Source of the DNA: DASUBV01 sp963822485
GTDB lineage: Bacteria > Actinomycetota > Actinomycetes > Streptosporangiales > Streptosporangiaceae
NCBI GenBank assembly: GCA_963822485.1
Contig: CAWGHW010000013.1
Span: 372,001-436,000, forward strand
Reading direction: 5' to 3'
Length of the DNA stretch: 64,000 bases
Shown here piece after piece: positions 19,997-28,236 of the stretch. The notes beneath the pieces were generated by a model, which had not been told where the DNA came from, did not search any database, and worked only from the letters and a program-made list of their open reading frames with translations. Made by a program: the position numbers and the translations under genes. The first letter of the stretch is position 1; the number at the start of each line of letters is the position of its first letter.

Positions 19997-20313
19997 GCGA
20001 GGCCCGGTTCGAGCGGGCGTGCGCCATCTCTGAGGTGCCCGCGGAGGGCGTGCTCGGCGTCGAGCTCGGCGGCGTGCCGGTGGCCATCGTCCGCGCGGAG
20101 GGCGAGGTCTACGCCCTCAGGGACGTCTGCTCGCACGAGGAAGTCCCGCTGTCCGAGGGCGAGGTCTACGACCACACCGTGGAGTGCTGGCTGCACGGTT
20201 CCTGCTTCGACGTGCGCACCGGCAAGCCCACCGGGCCTCCGGCTACCGAGCCGGTGGCCACCTACCCCGTCAGGATCGACGGCGACGACGTCTACGTCGG
20301 CCTGCCGTCCTAG
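19993..20313 (+). CDS. Rieske [2Fe-2S] ferredoxin in the suf operon
   Basis: 106 residues. Both halves of the Rieske motif are visible: CSHEEVPLSEG (Cys-x-His) and CWLHGSCFD (Cys-x2-His), which bind a [2Fe-2S] cluster. The gene lies between sufD and sufC, a standard position in actinobacterial suf operons. It may supply electrons for cluster building, but its exact role there is not established. It overlaps sufD by 4 bp. Confidence 0.93.
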   Translation: MSEARFERACAISEVPAEGVLGVELGGVPVAIVRAEGEVYALRDVCSHEEVPLSEGEVYDHTVECWLHGSCFDVRTGKPTGPPATEPVATYPVRIDGDDVYVGLPS

Positions 20314-20326
20314 ATTCGCCCCAGCG

Positions 20327-20355
20327 CTGAACAGAAGCGCTGAACAGAAGCACAG
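20327..20355. repeat. 13-bp tandem duplication upstream of sufC
   Basis: AGCGCTGAACAGA occurs twice in direct tandem, with a partial third copy, in the 66-bp gap between the Rieske gene and sufC. This is the only sizeable gap in the sufB-sufS run. Confidence 0.6.
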
Positions 20356-20379
20356 CCGAATAGATACACAGGAGAGACG

Positions 20380-21143
<764 letters not shown>

Positions 21144-21147
<4 letters not shown>

Positions 21148-22451
21148 CGACCGCGAGCGAGACGGTGCGGCTGGGCGGCGCGACCCTGTCGCCGCTGGAC
21201 TCCGACTCGGTCCGGTCCGACTTCCCGATCCTGGGCCGGGCGGTCCGCGGCGGGCACCCGCTGATCTACCTGGACTCCGGGGCCACCTCGCAGAAGCCGC
21301 GCCAGGTCCTGGACGCCGAGCGCGACTTCTACACCGTGCACAACTCCGCCGCGCACCGCGGCGCGCACCTGCTGGGCGAGGAGGCCACCGACGCCTACGA
21401 GGGCGCGCGGGTGCGGGTGGCCGAGTTCATCGGCGCTGACCCCGGCGAGATCATCTTCACCAAGAGTGCCACCGAGGCCCTGAACCTCATCGCCTACGCG
21501 ATGAGCAACGCCGCCACGGCCGGGCCGGAGGCCGAGCGGTTCCGCGTCGGGCCCGGCGACGAGATCCTCGTCACCGAGATGGAGCACCACGCCAACCTGG
21601 TCCCCTGGCAGCAGCTGTGCCAGCGCACCGGCGCCACGCTGCGCTGGTTCGGGGTGACCCCGGACGGCCGGCTCGACCTGAGCAACGCCGGCGAGCTGAT
21701 TAACGACCGGACCCGGGTCGTCGCGGTGACCCACCAGTCCAACGTCACCGGCACCGTCCCGCCCGTGGCGGAGATCGCCCGGCTCGCGCATGCCCGCGGT
21801 GCGCTGGTCGTGGCGGACGGGGCCCAGTCGGTGCCGCACCAGCCCGTGGACGTGGCCGCGCTCGGCGCCGACTTCCTGGCCTTCTCCGCGCACAAGATGC
21901 TCGGCCCGTCCGGCATCGGGGTGCTGTGGGGGCGGCGCGAGCTGCTCGAGGCCATGCCGCCGTACGTGACCGGCGGGTCCATGATCGAGGTCGTCCGGAT
22001 GGAGGGCTCGACGTTCCTGCCCCCGCCCGAGCGGTTCGAGGCCGGCGTGCCGCCGGCCGCGCAGGCGGTCGGGCTGGCCGCGGCCTGCGACTACCTGGAC
22101 GCCATCGGCATGGCCCGGGTGGCCGCGCACGAGGAGTCGCTGACCGAGCACGGCCTGGAGGCCGTCACCGCCATCCCCGGCGTGCGGGTCCTCGGCCCGC
22201 TGACCACCGAGAACCGCGGCGGGGCAATCTCGTTCGTGGTCGACGGCGTGCATCCCCATGATGTGGGCCAGGTGCTCGACGAGCTGGGCATCGCCGTGCG
22301 AACCGGCCATCACTGCGCGTGGCCGCTGCACCGCGCGCTCGGCGTGCAGGCCAGCACCCGGGCCAGCTTCTACCTGTACAACACCCACGACGAGGTCGAC
22401 GCGCTGGCGGACGGGATCCGGCAGGCGCAGAAGTTCTTCGGGACGGCATGA
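21144..22451 (+). CDS. sufS: Cysteine desulfurase SufS
   Basis: 435 residues, group II (SufS/CsdA) PLP enzyme that takes sulfur from cysteine. The PLP lysine is in FSAHKMLGPSGIG and the active-site cysteine in RTGHHCAWPLHRALG. It is coupled to sufC by overlap and followed after 138 bp by its sulfur acceptor SufU. Confidence 0.96.
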
Positions 22452-22452
22452 T

Positions 22453-22590
22453 ATGTCCGCGTTCGGGGGCATCAGGCCGGGCGGCATGCCAGGCAGCAGG
22501 GCGGATAGCGGGGCGGATAGCGGGGCGTCTCGCGCGGTACCCGGGCGGGGCGGAACACCAGCGCATGCGGGCGTGTTGAAGGCGGCGTGA
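22453..22590 (+). CDS. Possible 45-codon ORF between sufS and sufU
   Basis: An ATG at 22453, 1 bp after the sufS stop, opens a frame of 45 residues rich in Gly, Ala and Arg, with two ADSG repeats. It ends in a TGA that overlaps the sufU start (GTGATG). No ribosome binding site precedes it, but reinitiation after sufS is possible. It may only be a spacer that keeps ribosomes moving into sufU. Confidence 0.2.
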   Translation: MSAFGGIRPGGMPGSRADSGADSGASRAVPGRGGTPAHAGVLKAA

Positions 22591-23090
22591 TGCAGCTCGA
22601 GTCCCTGTACCAGGAGATCATCCTGGACCACTACCGGCACCCGCACCTCAAGGGCCTGCGGGAGCCCTTTGATGCGCAGGTGCACCACGTCAACCCGACC
22701 TGCGGCGACGAGGTCACCCTGCGGGTGGCGCTCAAGGACGCCGCCGGCGAGCCAGTCGTGGCCGACGTGTCCTACGACGCGCTCGGCTGCTCGATCAGCC
22801 AGGCCAGCACGTCCATGCTGACCGACATGGTGGTAGGCAAGACGGTAGCCGAGGCCATGGACGTCAGCGCGGAGTTCCTGGCGCTGATGCAGTCCCGTGG
22901 CGAGGGCGAGCCGGACGAGGACGTGCTCGGCGACGCGGTCGCGTTCGAGGGCGTGGCCAAGTACCCGGCCCGCATCAAGTGCGCGCTGCTCGGCTGGATG
23001 GCGTGGAAGGACGCGACCGCCCGCGCGCTGGCGGAAGCCGGCGAGCCGGAGCCGGGCGACCCCCGGAGAGCAGAGACGGAGCAGACATGA
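22590..23090 (+). CDS. sufU: SufU zinc-dependent sulfurtransferase
   Basis: 166 residues. IscU-like fold with the three SufU cysteines in NPTCGDE, LGCSISQAS and RIKCALLGW, and the 18-20-residue insertion that separates SufU from IscU. It accepts persulfide from SufS and passes sulfur to SufBCD. The ATG at 22590 and GTG at 22587 are both possible starts. It overlaps sufT (ATGA at 23087-23090). Confidence 0.94.
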   Translation: MQLESLYQEIILDHYRHPHLKGLREPFDAQVHHVNPTCGDEVTLRVALKDAAGEPVVADVSYDALGCSISQASTSMLTDMVVGKTVAEAMDVSAEFLALMQSRGEGEPDEDVLGDAVAFEGVAKYPARIKCALLGWMAWKDATARALAEAGEPEPGDPRRAETEQT

Positions 23091-23473
23091 GCGACCAGAG
23101 CACGGAACTGACTGACGAGCAGGTCGCCGACGGGCAGCTTCCTGAGCAGCTGGGCGCCCCCCTGGGCCCGGAGACCGAGGACCTGCTGGAGGCGCTGCGT
23201 GACGTGGTGGACCCCGAGCTCGGGGTCAACGTCGTGGACCTCGGCCTGATCTACGGAGTCACGCTGGGCGAGGACCGGACGCTCACCATCGACATGACCC
23301 TGACCAGCGCGGCCTGCCCGCTGACCGACGTGATCGAGGACCAGACCAGGGACGCCCTGGACGGCCTGGTCAGCGACTTCCGCATCAACTGGGTCTGGAT
23401 GCCGCCGTGGGGCCCGGACAAGATCACCGAGGACGGTCGCGAGCAGCTGCGAGCGCTCGGGTTCAACGTCTGA
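23087..23473 (+). CDS. sufT: SufT, MIP18/DUF59 family Fe-S assembly protein
   Basis: 128 residues from the overlapping ATG 23087. The DUF59 core reads DPELGVNVVDLGLIYGV, then LTSAACPLTD with the conserved cysteine, and WVWMPPWGPDKI at the end. It closes the suf operon and is thought to help mature Fe-S proteins. Frames upstream of 23087 lie inside sufU and are not used. Confidence 0.93.
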   Translation: MSDQSTELTDEQVADGQLPEQLGAPLGPETEDLLEALRDVVDPELGVNVVDLGLIYGVTLGEDRTLTIDMTLTSAACPLTDVIEDQTRDALDGLVSDFRINWVWMPPWGPDKITEDGREQLRALGFNV

Positions 23474-23605
23474 CTCGGGTTCAACGTCTGACCAGGCGTT
23501 AGCCGGCTGCCCCTGACCCGGCGTCGGCCGGCTGGCCCAGGGCCCAGCGGACAACCATCTGTTAATCATTATTCATACTGTGCGCCACATGGTACTGTGT
23601 GGTGC

Positions 23606-23938
23606 ATGGTAAGCGACGCCTACGACAAGCTCGAGCAGGAGCTGCGCCGTGGCGTCGTCGTTCTCGCGGTCCTGTCCCAGCTGCGCACCCTGCGCTACGG
23701 CTACGAGCTTCGTCAGTCGCTGGCGGACACCGGGCTCCGGGTCGAAGAAGGCACGCTGTACCCGCTGCTGCGCCGGCTGGAGGCGCAGGGCGTGCTGAGC
23801 AGCGAATGGCGCGCCGCGCAGGGGCCGCCGCGGCGCTACTACATCCTCAGCGCCGAAGGCGCGGACCTCTGCCAGCGGCTGACCTCCTCCTGGCGTGACC
23901 TCAGCAAGGCGATGGACCACCTGCTGGAAGGTGAATAG
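23606..23938 (+). CDS. PadR-family transcriptional regulator
   Basis: 110 residues from ATG 23606. The winged helix reads LRYGYELRQSLADTG and VEEGTLYPLLRRLEAQGVLSSEW, with the PRRYYILSAEG wing, all standard for PadR. The promoter region just before it is AT-rich and contains CCACA-TGGTAC-TGTGTGG-like dyad symmetry (about 23585-23605), likely its own operator. It is followed 4 bp later by a membrane protein gene, the typical PadR plus DUF1700-like arrangement. Confidence 0.92.
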   Translation: MVSDAYDKLEQELRRGVVVLAVLSQLRTLRYGYELRQSLADTGLRVEEGTLYPLLRRLEAQGVLSSEWRAAQGPPRRYYILSAEGADLCQRLTSSWRDLSKAMDHLLEGE

Positions 23939-23942
23939 TGCG

Positions 23943-24909
23943 ATGACCGCTGATGAGCTGATCGACGGTTACGTGGCCGACGTTGTCGTGCTCCTGCCGC
24001 GCCGGGAGCGCCGTGACGTGGCGCAAGAGCTGCGGATGCTGCTGCGCGAGGAGGTCGACGCCGCGGCGAGCGACCAGGCAGCGACCGAGCAGGCAGCGAG
24101 CGGGGAGGCAGCGACCAGCAGGCGGGCCGCGAGCAGGCGGCCCGCGCGCTGCTGGCCAGCTTCGGCCTGCGGCTGACGTAGCGGCGCGCTACGGCTCGCC
24201 GGTCACGCTCATCGACCCGGCGGACACCCGCAGTTTCCTGATCTTCGCGCTGGCCGGCGCCGTGCTGATCCCGTTCGGCGCGGTACTGAACGCGCTCACC
24301 AGCCGGGCGGACCAGCACCGGGACCTGGGGCAGGCGATCGAGCGGGCGTGGCCTTACGTGTTCGCGTGGCTGGGCCTGCTCGTGGTGGGCTTCGCCGTGG
24401 CGGCGTGGGCCCGCCGGCGGCGGCCGGACGCCGGCTGGAAGCCGCGCCCGATACCCGCGGACCAGATCAGCAGGACGGGACGGGCCGCCGCGATCGTCTT
24501 CTTTGTCCTTGGCCTGCTCGTGCTTCTCGACCCGGACCGGCTGATCAGGGCGGTCGCCGGCGGCAGCGCCCCGCCGGCGGCTTACCATGCGTTCGCTTAT
24601 GACCAGGACTTTCTCCGGCTGCGCGGGCCGGTCGTGCTCGGCCTCGTGATCGCCGGCCTGATCGTGCAGGTGGCCTTGGTGTGCCAAGGGCGGTGGCGGC
24701 AATGGCTCCACCAGGCCGACATGGCCCATGGCCTGGTCCTGTGCATCGCGCTCACCTGGGCCGTCGCGGCGGGTCCGATCTTCACGGCGACTCCGACTGA
24801 CCGGGCCGTCAAGGGCGCCATCGCCGTGATCATCCCCATCACGCTTATCGACCTCGCCGTGCGAACCCGCCGCCGCCACGTCCGGCAGGCCGTCGAGATC
24901 CCCGAGTGA
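23943..24909 (+). pseudogene. PadR-linked membrane protein with frameshift(s) in a repeat
   Basis: From ATG 23943 the first 50 residues (MTADELIDGYVADVV, LPRRERRDVAQELRMLLREE) form the helical N-terminal domain common to PadR-linked membrane proteins. The continuation, VAARYGSPVTLIDPADTRSFL with about six membrane helices, lies in a frame shifted by +1. The switch falls inside repeats related to GAGCAGGCAGCGAGC at 24060-24180. An intermediate piece there (QAARALLASFG) is in the third frame, so two indels may be present. It is either a real lesion or an assembly error. The role is unknown. Confidence 0.7.
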
Positions 24910-24938
24910 CCCGGATCGCCTAGTCCAGCCCGGATCGC

Positions 24939-25733
24939 TTAGTCCAGGCCGGTGCGGCCCGGCGCCCAGAACGGCTTGGTGCGGATCGCGCGGCGCGGCC
25001 AGCCCCGGTCGCGCACCAGGTGCTGCGCCACCATCTGCACGGTGCGCGCCTCGCCGGCCACGTAGGCGCTGCCCGGCTCGCCGGGCAGGTCCAGCTCCGT
25101 GACCGCCGTCAGCAGCGCCTGGGACGAGGCGGCGGGGGCTCCGTGCCGGTAGCGCCAGGTCAGCCGGTCGGCCAGCGGCGGGCCGGGCGGCTGCCCTTCG
25201 GCCAGCCGCTCGTCGGGCAGCGCGCCTTCGGGCAGTGGCAGGCGGTCGGCCGGGTAGCCGACCTCGATGACGCCGCGGATGTCGGCCCCGTGGTCCGCCT
25301 CGAGCAGCGCCGCCATCATCGGCCCGAACGCCACCGAGGCCGTCTCCTCGCCGACGAACACGTGGTACGGCGCCGGGCGCACCACCAGCGGCCCCTCCGG
25401 CTTGCCGAACAGCACCTCCTGGCCCGGCCGCACCGCGCGGGCCCAGCGGGCCCCCGGCCCGTCGCCGTGGTCCAGCACGCACAGGGTCATCAGCTCGCCG
25501 TCGTAGCTCCAGACCGAGTAGGTGCGGCGCAGCCCGTCCAGCCAGCTCGACGGCGAGCCCACGTTGCCCACGCAAACCCGCACCTGCTGGCCCGGTACCC
25601 ACTCCTGGCCCGGCGCGGTGATCGTGATGCGCAGCATTCGCGCGGCGATCGGGGCCGTCTCAGCGACCTCACCCACCTGGAAGAACTGGCCGATGAGGCG
25701 CCGCCCCATCCCGCGACTGGCCGGGGGCATCAT
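24939..25733 (-). CDS. Siderophore-interacting protein (FAD-dependent ferric reductase)
   Basis: 264 residues from ATG 25733, preceded by GGGAGGG at a good distance. The FAD-binding half has RTYSVWSYDGE and the domain end FGKPEGPLV. The NAD(P)H half follows, with FVGEETASVAFGPMM and the C-terminal YVAGEARTVQMVAQHLV and KPFWAPGRTGLD. These enzymes release iron from ferric siderophores in the cytoplasm. It is convergent with the PadR-linked membrane gene, and its promoter region holds two dyads. Confidence 0.92.
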   Translation of the reverse strand: MMPPASRGMGRRLIGQFFQVGEVAETAPIAARMLRITITAPGQEWVPGQQVRVCVGNVGSPSSWLDGLRRTYSVWSYDGELMTLCVLDHGDGPGARWARAVRPGQEVLFGKPEGPLVVRPAPYHVFVGEETASVAFGPMMAALLEADHGADIRGVIEVGYPADRLPLPEGALPDERLAEGQPPGPPLADRLTWRYRHGAPAASSQALLTAVTELDLPGEPGSAYVAGEARTVQMVAQHLVRDRGWPRRAIRTKPFWAPGRTGLD

Positions 25734-25746
25734 CGGCCCTCCCGTG

Positions 25747-25764
25747 GATAATCCGTTGATTATC
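25747..25764. promoter_or_regulatory. Dyad GATAATC-cgtt-GATTATC upstream of the SIP gene
   Basis: Perfect 7-bp arms with a 4-bp spacer lie 14-31 bp upstream of the SIP start in an AT-rich island. They probably bind a repressor, given the promoter position and the iron-uptake role of the gene. Confidence 0.5.
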
Positions 25765-25771
25765 AAAGCGA

Positions 25772-25800
25772 TATATCGTGAGTACCGCAAACACGATATA
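25772..25800. promoter_or_regulatory. Dyad TATATCGTG-N11-CACGATATA
   Basis: Perfect 9-bp arms (25772-25780 and 25792-25800) lie about 40-70 bp upstream of the SIP start. The AT-rich CACGATATA half-site contrasts sharply with the local GC content. It is a candidate operator for a PadR-type or iron-responsive regulator. Confidence 0.55.
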
Positions 25801-25905
25801 ACGCATATCGGGAGCCGCGCCAGCCAGTTGCGCAGATTCGCGGGACATCCGCACCGGGGGGTTCAGCCCCGCGGCCGCGGGCCGCCGGCTACTGTAGCGA
25901 TCACC

Positions 25906-25950
25906 ATGACTGGCGTGCTGCTTCTTCGCAGCCGCGGCGAGGCCCGGTAG
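25906..25950 (+). CDS. leuA leader peptide (14 aa with three consecutive leucines)
   Basis: ATG 25906 encodes MTGVLLLRSRGEAR and stops at TAG 25950, 90 bp upstream of leuA. Consecutive leucine codons (CTG CTT CTT), with CTT rare in this genome, are the hallmark of a leucine attenuation leader. A TACTGT -10-like box at 25890-25895 would start transcription a few bases before the ATG. Confidence 0.75.
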   Translation: MTGVLLLRSRGEAR

Positions 25951-25955
25951 TCAAC

Positions 25956-26007
25956 CGGTCGGCTCCTCGTCGCGGGTCGTAGTGCTGCGCCGACCGACTT
26001 CTTCCGG
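25956..26007 (+). promoter_or_regulatory. leuA attenuator region
   Basis: After the leader stop, CGGTCGGC (25956-25963) pairs with GCCGACCG (25989-25996). The latter arm can alternatively pair in a GACCG...CGGTC stem (25992-26007). Two mutually exclusive stems just after a Leu-rich leader fit ribosome-stalling control of leuA. There is no U-run, so the stem may act through ribosome access or Rho. Confidence 0.55.
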
Positions 26008-26040
26008 TCCGTATCTCGCAGCCCCAGGAGCAGCATCCTC

Positions 26041-27795
26041 ATGAGCACCGCCAATCGACAGCGCCCTTCCGGCATGCCCCGCCACCGCTACCGGCCTTTC
26101 CCGCCCGTGGACCTGCCCGACCGGCGCTGGCCGTCGGCCCGGATCACCGCCGCGCCGCGCTGGCTGTCCACCGACCTGCGCGACGGTAACCAGGCCCTCA
26201 TCGACCCCATGAACACCGCGCGCAAGCAGGCCATGTTCGACCTGCTGGTCCGCATGGGCTACAAGGAGATCGAGGTCGGCTTCCCGGCCGCCAGCCAGAC
26301 CGACTTCGACTTCGTCCGCGGCCTCATCGAGAGCGACGCCGTGCCCGACGACGTACGCATCTCCGTACTCACCCAGGCCAGGGATGAGCTCATCGAGCGC
26401 ACCGTGCAGTCGCTCGCGGGCGCCCGGCTGGCCACCGTGCACATGTACAACGCCGCCGCTCCGATGTTCCGCAACGTGGTCTTCGGCTGGGGCGGCGACG
26501 GCCGCGAGGAGTGCAAGGCCGTCGCGGTCCAGGGCACCGGGGCCGTCATCAAGTACGCCGAGAGCTACCTGTCCGGCACCGACTTCGGCTACGAGTACTC
26601 GCCCGAGATCTTCATGGACACCGAGCTGGACTTCGCGCTGGAGATCTGCGAGGGCGTGATGGACGTCTGGCAGCCCGGCCCCGACCGGGAGATCGTGCTC
26701 AACCTGCCCTGCACCGTCGAGCGGTCCACGCCGAACGTGTACGCCGACCAGATCGAGTGGATGAGCCGCAACTTCAGCCGCCGCGAGCACATCGCCCTGT
26801 CCGTGCACACCCACAACGACCGCGGCACCGCCACCGCCGACGCCGAGCTGGCCGTGCTGGCCGGGGCCGAGCGCGTCGAGGGCTGCCTGTTCGGCAACGG
26901 CGAGCGCTCCGGCAACGTCGACCTCATCACCCTGGGCCTGAACCTGTACAGCCAGGGCATCGACCCGATGATCGACTTCAGCGACATCGACGAGATCCGC
27001 CGCACCGTCGAGTACTGCAACCGGATCGGCGTGCACGAGCGCCACCCCTACGCCGGCGACCTCGTCTACACCTCGTTCTCCGGCTCGCACCAGGACGCCA
27101 TCAAGAAGGGCTTCGACCACCTCGAGAAGGTGGCCGCCGAGGCCGGGCAGCCCGTCAGCGCGATGCCGTGGTCCATGCCCTACCTGCCCATCGACCCCAA
27201 GGACGTGGGCCGGTCCTACGAGGCCGTCATCCGGGTCAACTCGCAGTCCGGCAAGGGCGGCGTGGCCTACATCATGAAGACCGACCACCACCTCGACCTG
27301 CCGCGCCGCCTCCAGATCGAGTTCAGCCACGTGATCCAGCGGCACACCGACGACGAGGGCGGCGAGGTCCCCGCGCCGCTCATGTGGCAGATCTTCGCCG
27401 CCGAGTATCTCGACGACGGCCCGTTCGAGCTGGTCAGCTTCAGCTCCCAGAACGACGAGGGCACCGAGCGGATCACCGCCACCGTGCGCGCCTTCGGCGT
27501 CGAGCACGTGCTCACCGGCGTCGGCAACGGCCCCATCGCCGCGTTCTGCGAGGCGCTGTCCCCGATCGACCTGGGCCTGGGCGGCGTCAGCGTCCGCGTG
27601 CTGGACTACGCCGAGCACGCGCTCACCGCCGGCCGCGACGCCGAGGCCGCCGCCTACCTCGAGATCGAGGTCGGCGACCAGGTGCTGTGGGGCGTCGGCG
27701 TCAGCGAGTCCATCGTCCGGGCCTCGCTGCGCGCCGTGATGAGCTCGCTCAACCGGGCCGCCCGCGACCGTGCCCGGCGCGAGGCCGCCAGCTAG
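26041..27795 (+). CDS. leuA: 2-isopropylmalate synthase
   Basis: 584 residues. First committed enzyme of leucine synthesis, condensing acetyl-CoA with 2-oxoisovalerate. The TIM-barrel shows STDLRDGNQALIDPM, EVGFPAASQTD, the metal-binding SVHTHNDRGTA and GCLFGNGERSGNVDL. The C-terminal part from about residue 430 is the LeuA allosteric (leucine-binding) domain. Length and order match the long actinobacterial LeuA2 type. It is preceded by a leader peptide and attenuator and followed by a strong terminator, so it is monocistronic. Confidence 0.97.
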   Translation: MSTANRQRPSGMPRHRYRPFPPVDLPDRRWPSARITAAPRWLSTDLRDGNQALIDPMNTARKQAMFDLLVRMGYKEIEVGFPAASQTDFDFVRGLIESDAVPDDVRISVLTQARDELIERTVQSLAGARLATVHMYNAAAPMFRNVVFGWGGDGREECKAVAVQGTGAVIKYAESYLSGTDFGYEYSPEIFMDTELDFALEICEGVMDVWQPGPDREIVLNLPCTVERSTPNVYADQIEWMSRNFSRREHIALSVHTHNDRGTATADAELAVLAGAERVEGCLFGNGERSGNVDLITLGLNLYSQGIDPMIDFSDIDEIRRTVEYCNRIGVHERHPYAGDLVYTSFSGSHQDAIKKGFDHLEKVAAEAGQPVSAMPWSMPYLPIDPKDVGRSYEAVIRVNSQSGKGGVAYIMKTDHHLDLPRRLQIEFSHVIQRHTDDEGGEVPAPLMWQIFAAEYLDDGPFELVSFSSQNDEGTERITATVRAFGVEHVLTGVGNGPIAAFCEALSPIDLGLGGVSVRVLDYAEHALTAGRDAEAAAYLEIEVGDQVLWGVGVSESIVRASLRAVMSSLNRAARDRARREAAS

Positions 27796-27804
27796 AACCG
27801 TCGG

Positions 27805-27835
27805 CTGGCCCTCCGGAGCCGCTCCGGGGGGCCAG
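27805..27835 (+). terminator. Terminator after leuA
   Basis: CTGGCCC plus CCGGAG pair with CTCCGG plus GGGCCAG around a 3-nt loop, with one T/G bulge between the two stem parts. It begins 10 bp after the leuA stop. It is very stable and lacks a long T-run. Confidence 0.8.
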
Positions 27836-27850
27836 TTCCCGGCGGTGCGC

Positions 27851-27868
27851 TATCTCGTTAATGAGATA
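27851..27868. promoter_or_regulatory. XRE operator overlapping a leaderless-type promoter
   Basis: The dyad TATCTC-GTTAAT-GAGATA ends 12 bp before the XRE start codon. It abuts a TACCTT -10 box (27867-27872), which stands 7 nt from the ATG, the spacing of a leaderless transcript. No ribosome binding site is present, consistent with that. Autorepression by the XRE protein is the simple reading. Confidence 0.55.
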
Positions 27869-27879
27869 CCTTAAAAGAT

Positions 27880-28236
27880 ATGGATGAACAAGGTCCGCCG
27901 CAGCCGCCCCGGCTCCCGCTGCTGCCCGGTTTCCGGGAGATGGCACTGCGTCGCATGTCGGCCGAGCGTCGCGCGCTCGTCCGCGAGCTGACCGCCCAGC
28001 GCCAGTCGGCCGGACTGTCGCAGACCGAGGTGGCCGCCCGCATGGGTACCTCGCAGTCGGCCGTCGCCCGGCTGGAGTCCGGCGACGCGGACGCCCGCGC
28101 CTCCACCCTCGAACGCTACGCCGCCGCCGTCGGCGGCCACATCTCCTGGCAGCTGCACGCCGCCGACCCGCCCGCCGCCCCACCGCCCGCCCCGCCCGCC
28201 GCCGCCGAGCAGCCCGCCGACAGGAGGCAGCCATGA
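27880..28236 (+). CDS. XRE-family helix-turn-helix regulator
   Basis: 118 residues. The HTH (residues about 35-85) reads LTAQRQSAGLSQTEVAARMGTSQSAVARLESGD, with YAAAVGG after it, and a Pro/Ala-rich tail. It overlaps the following ClpP-like gene by ATGA (28233-28236), so the two products probably act together. The likely promoter is leaderless with a dyad operator over the -10 region. Confidence 0.9.
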   Translation: MDEQGPPQPPRLPLLPGFREMALRRMSAERRALVRELTAQRQSAGLSQTEVAARMGTSQSAVARLESGDADARASTLERYAAAVGGHISWQLHAADPPAAPPPAPPAAAEQPADRRQP

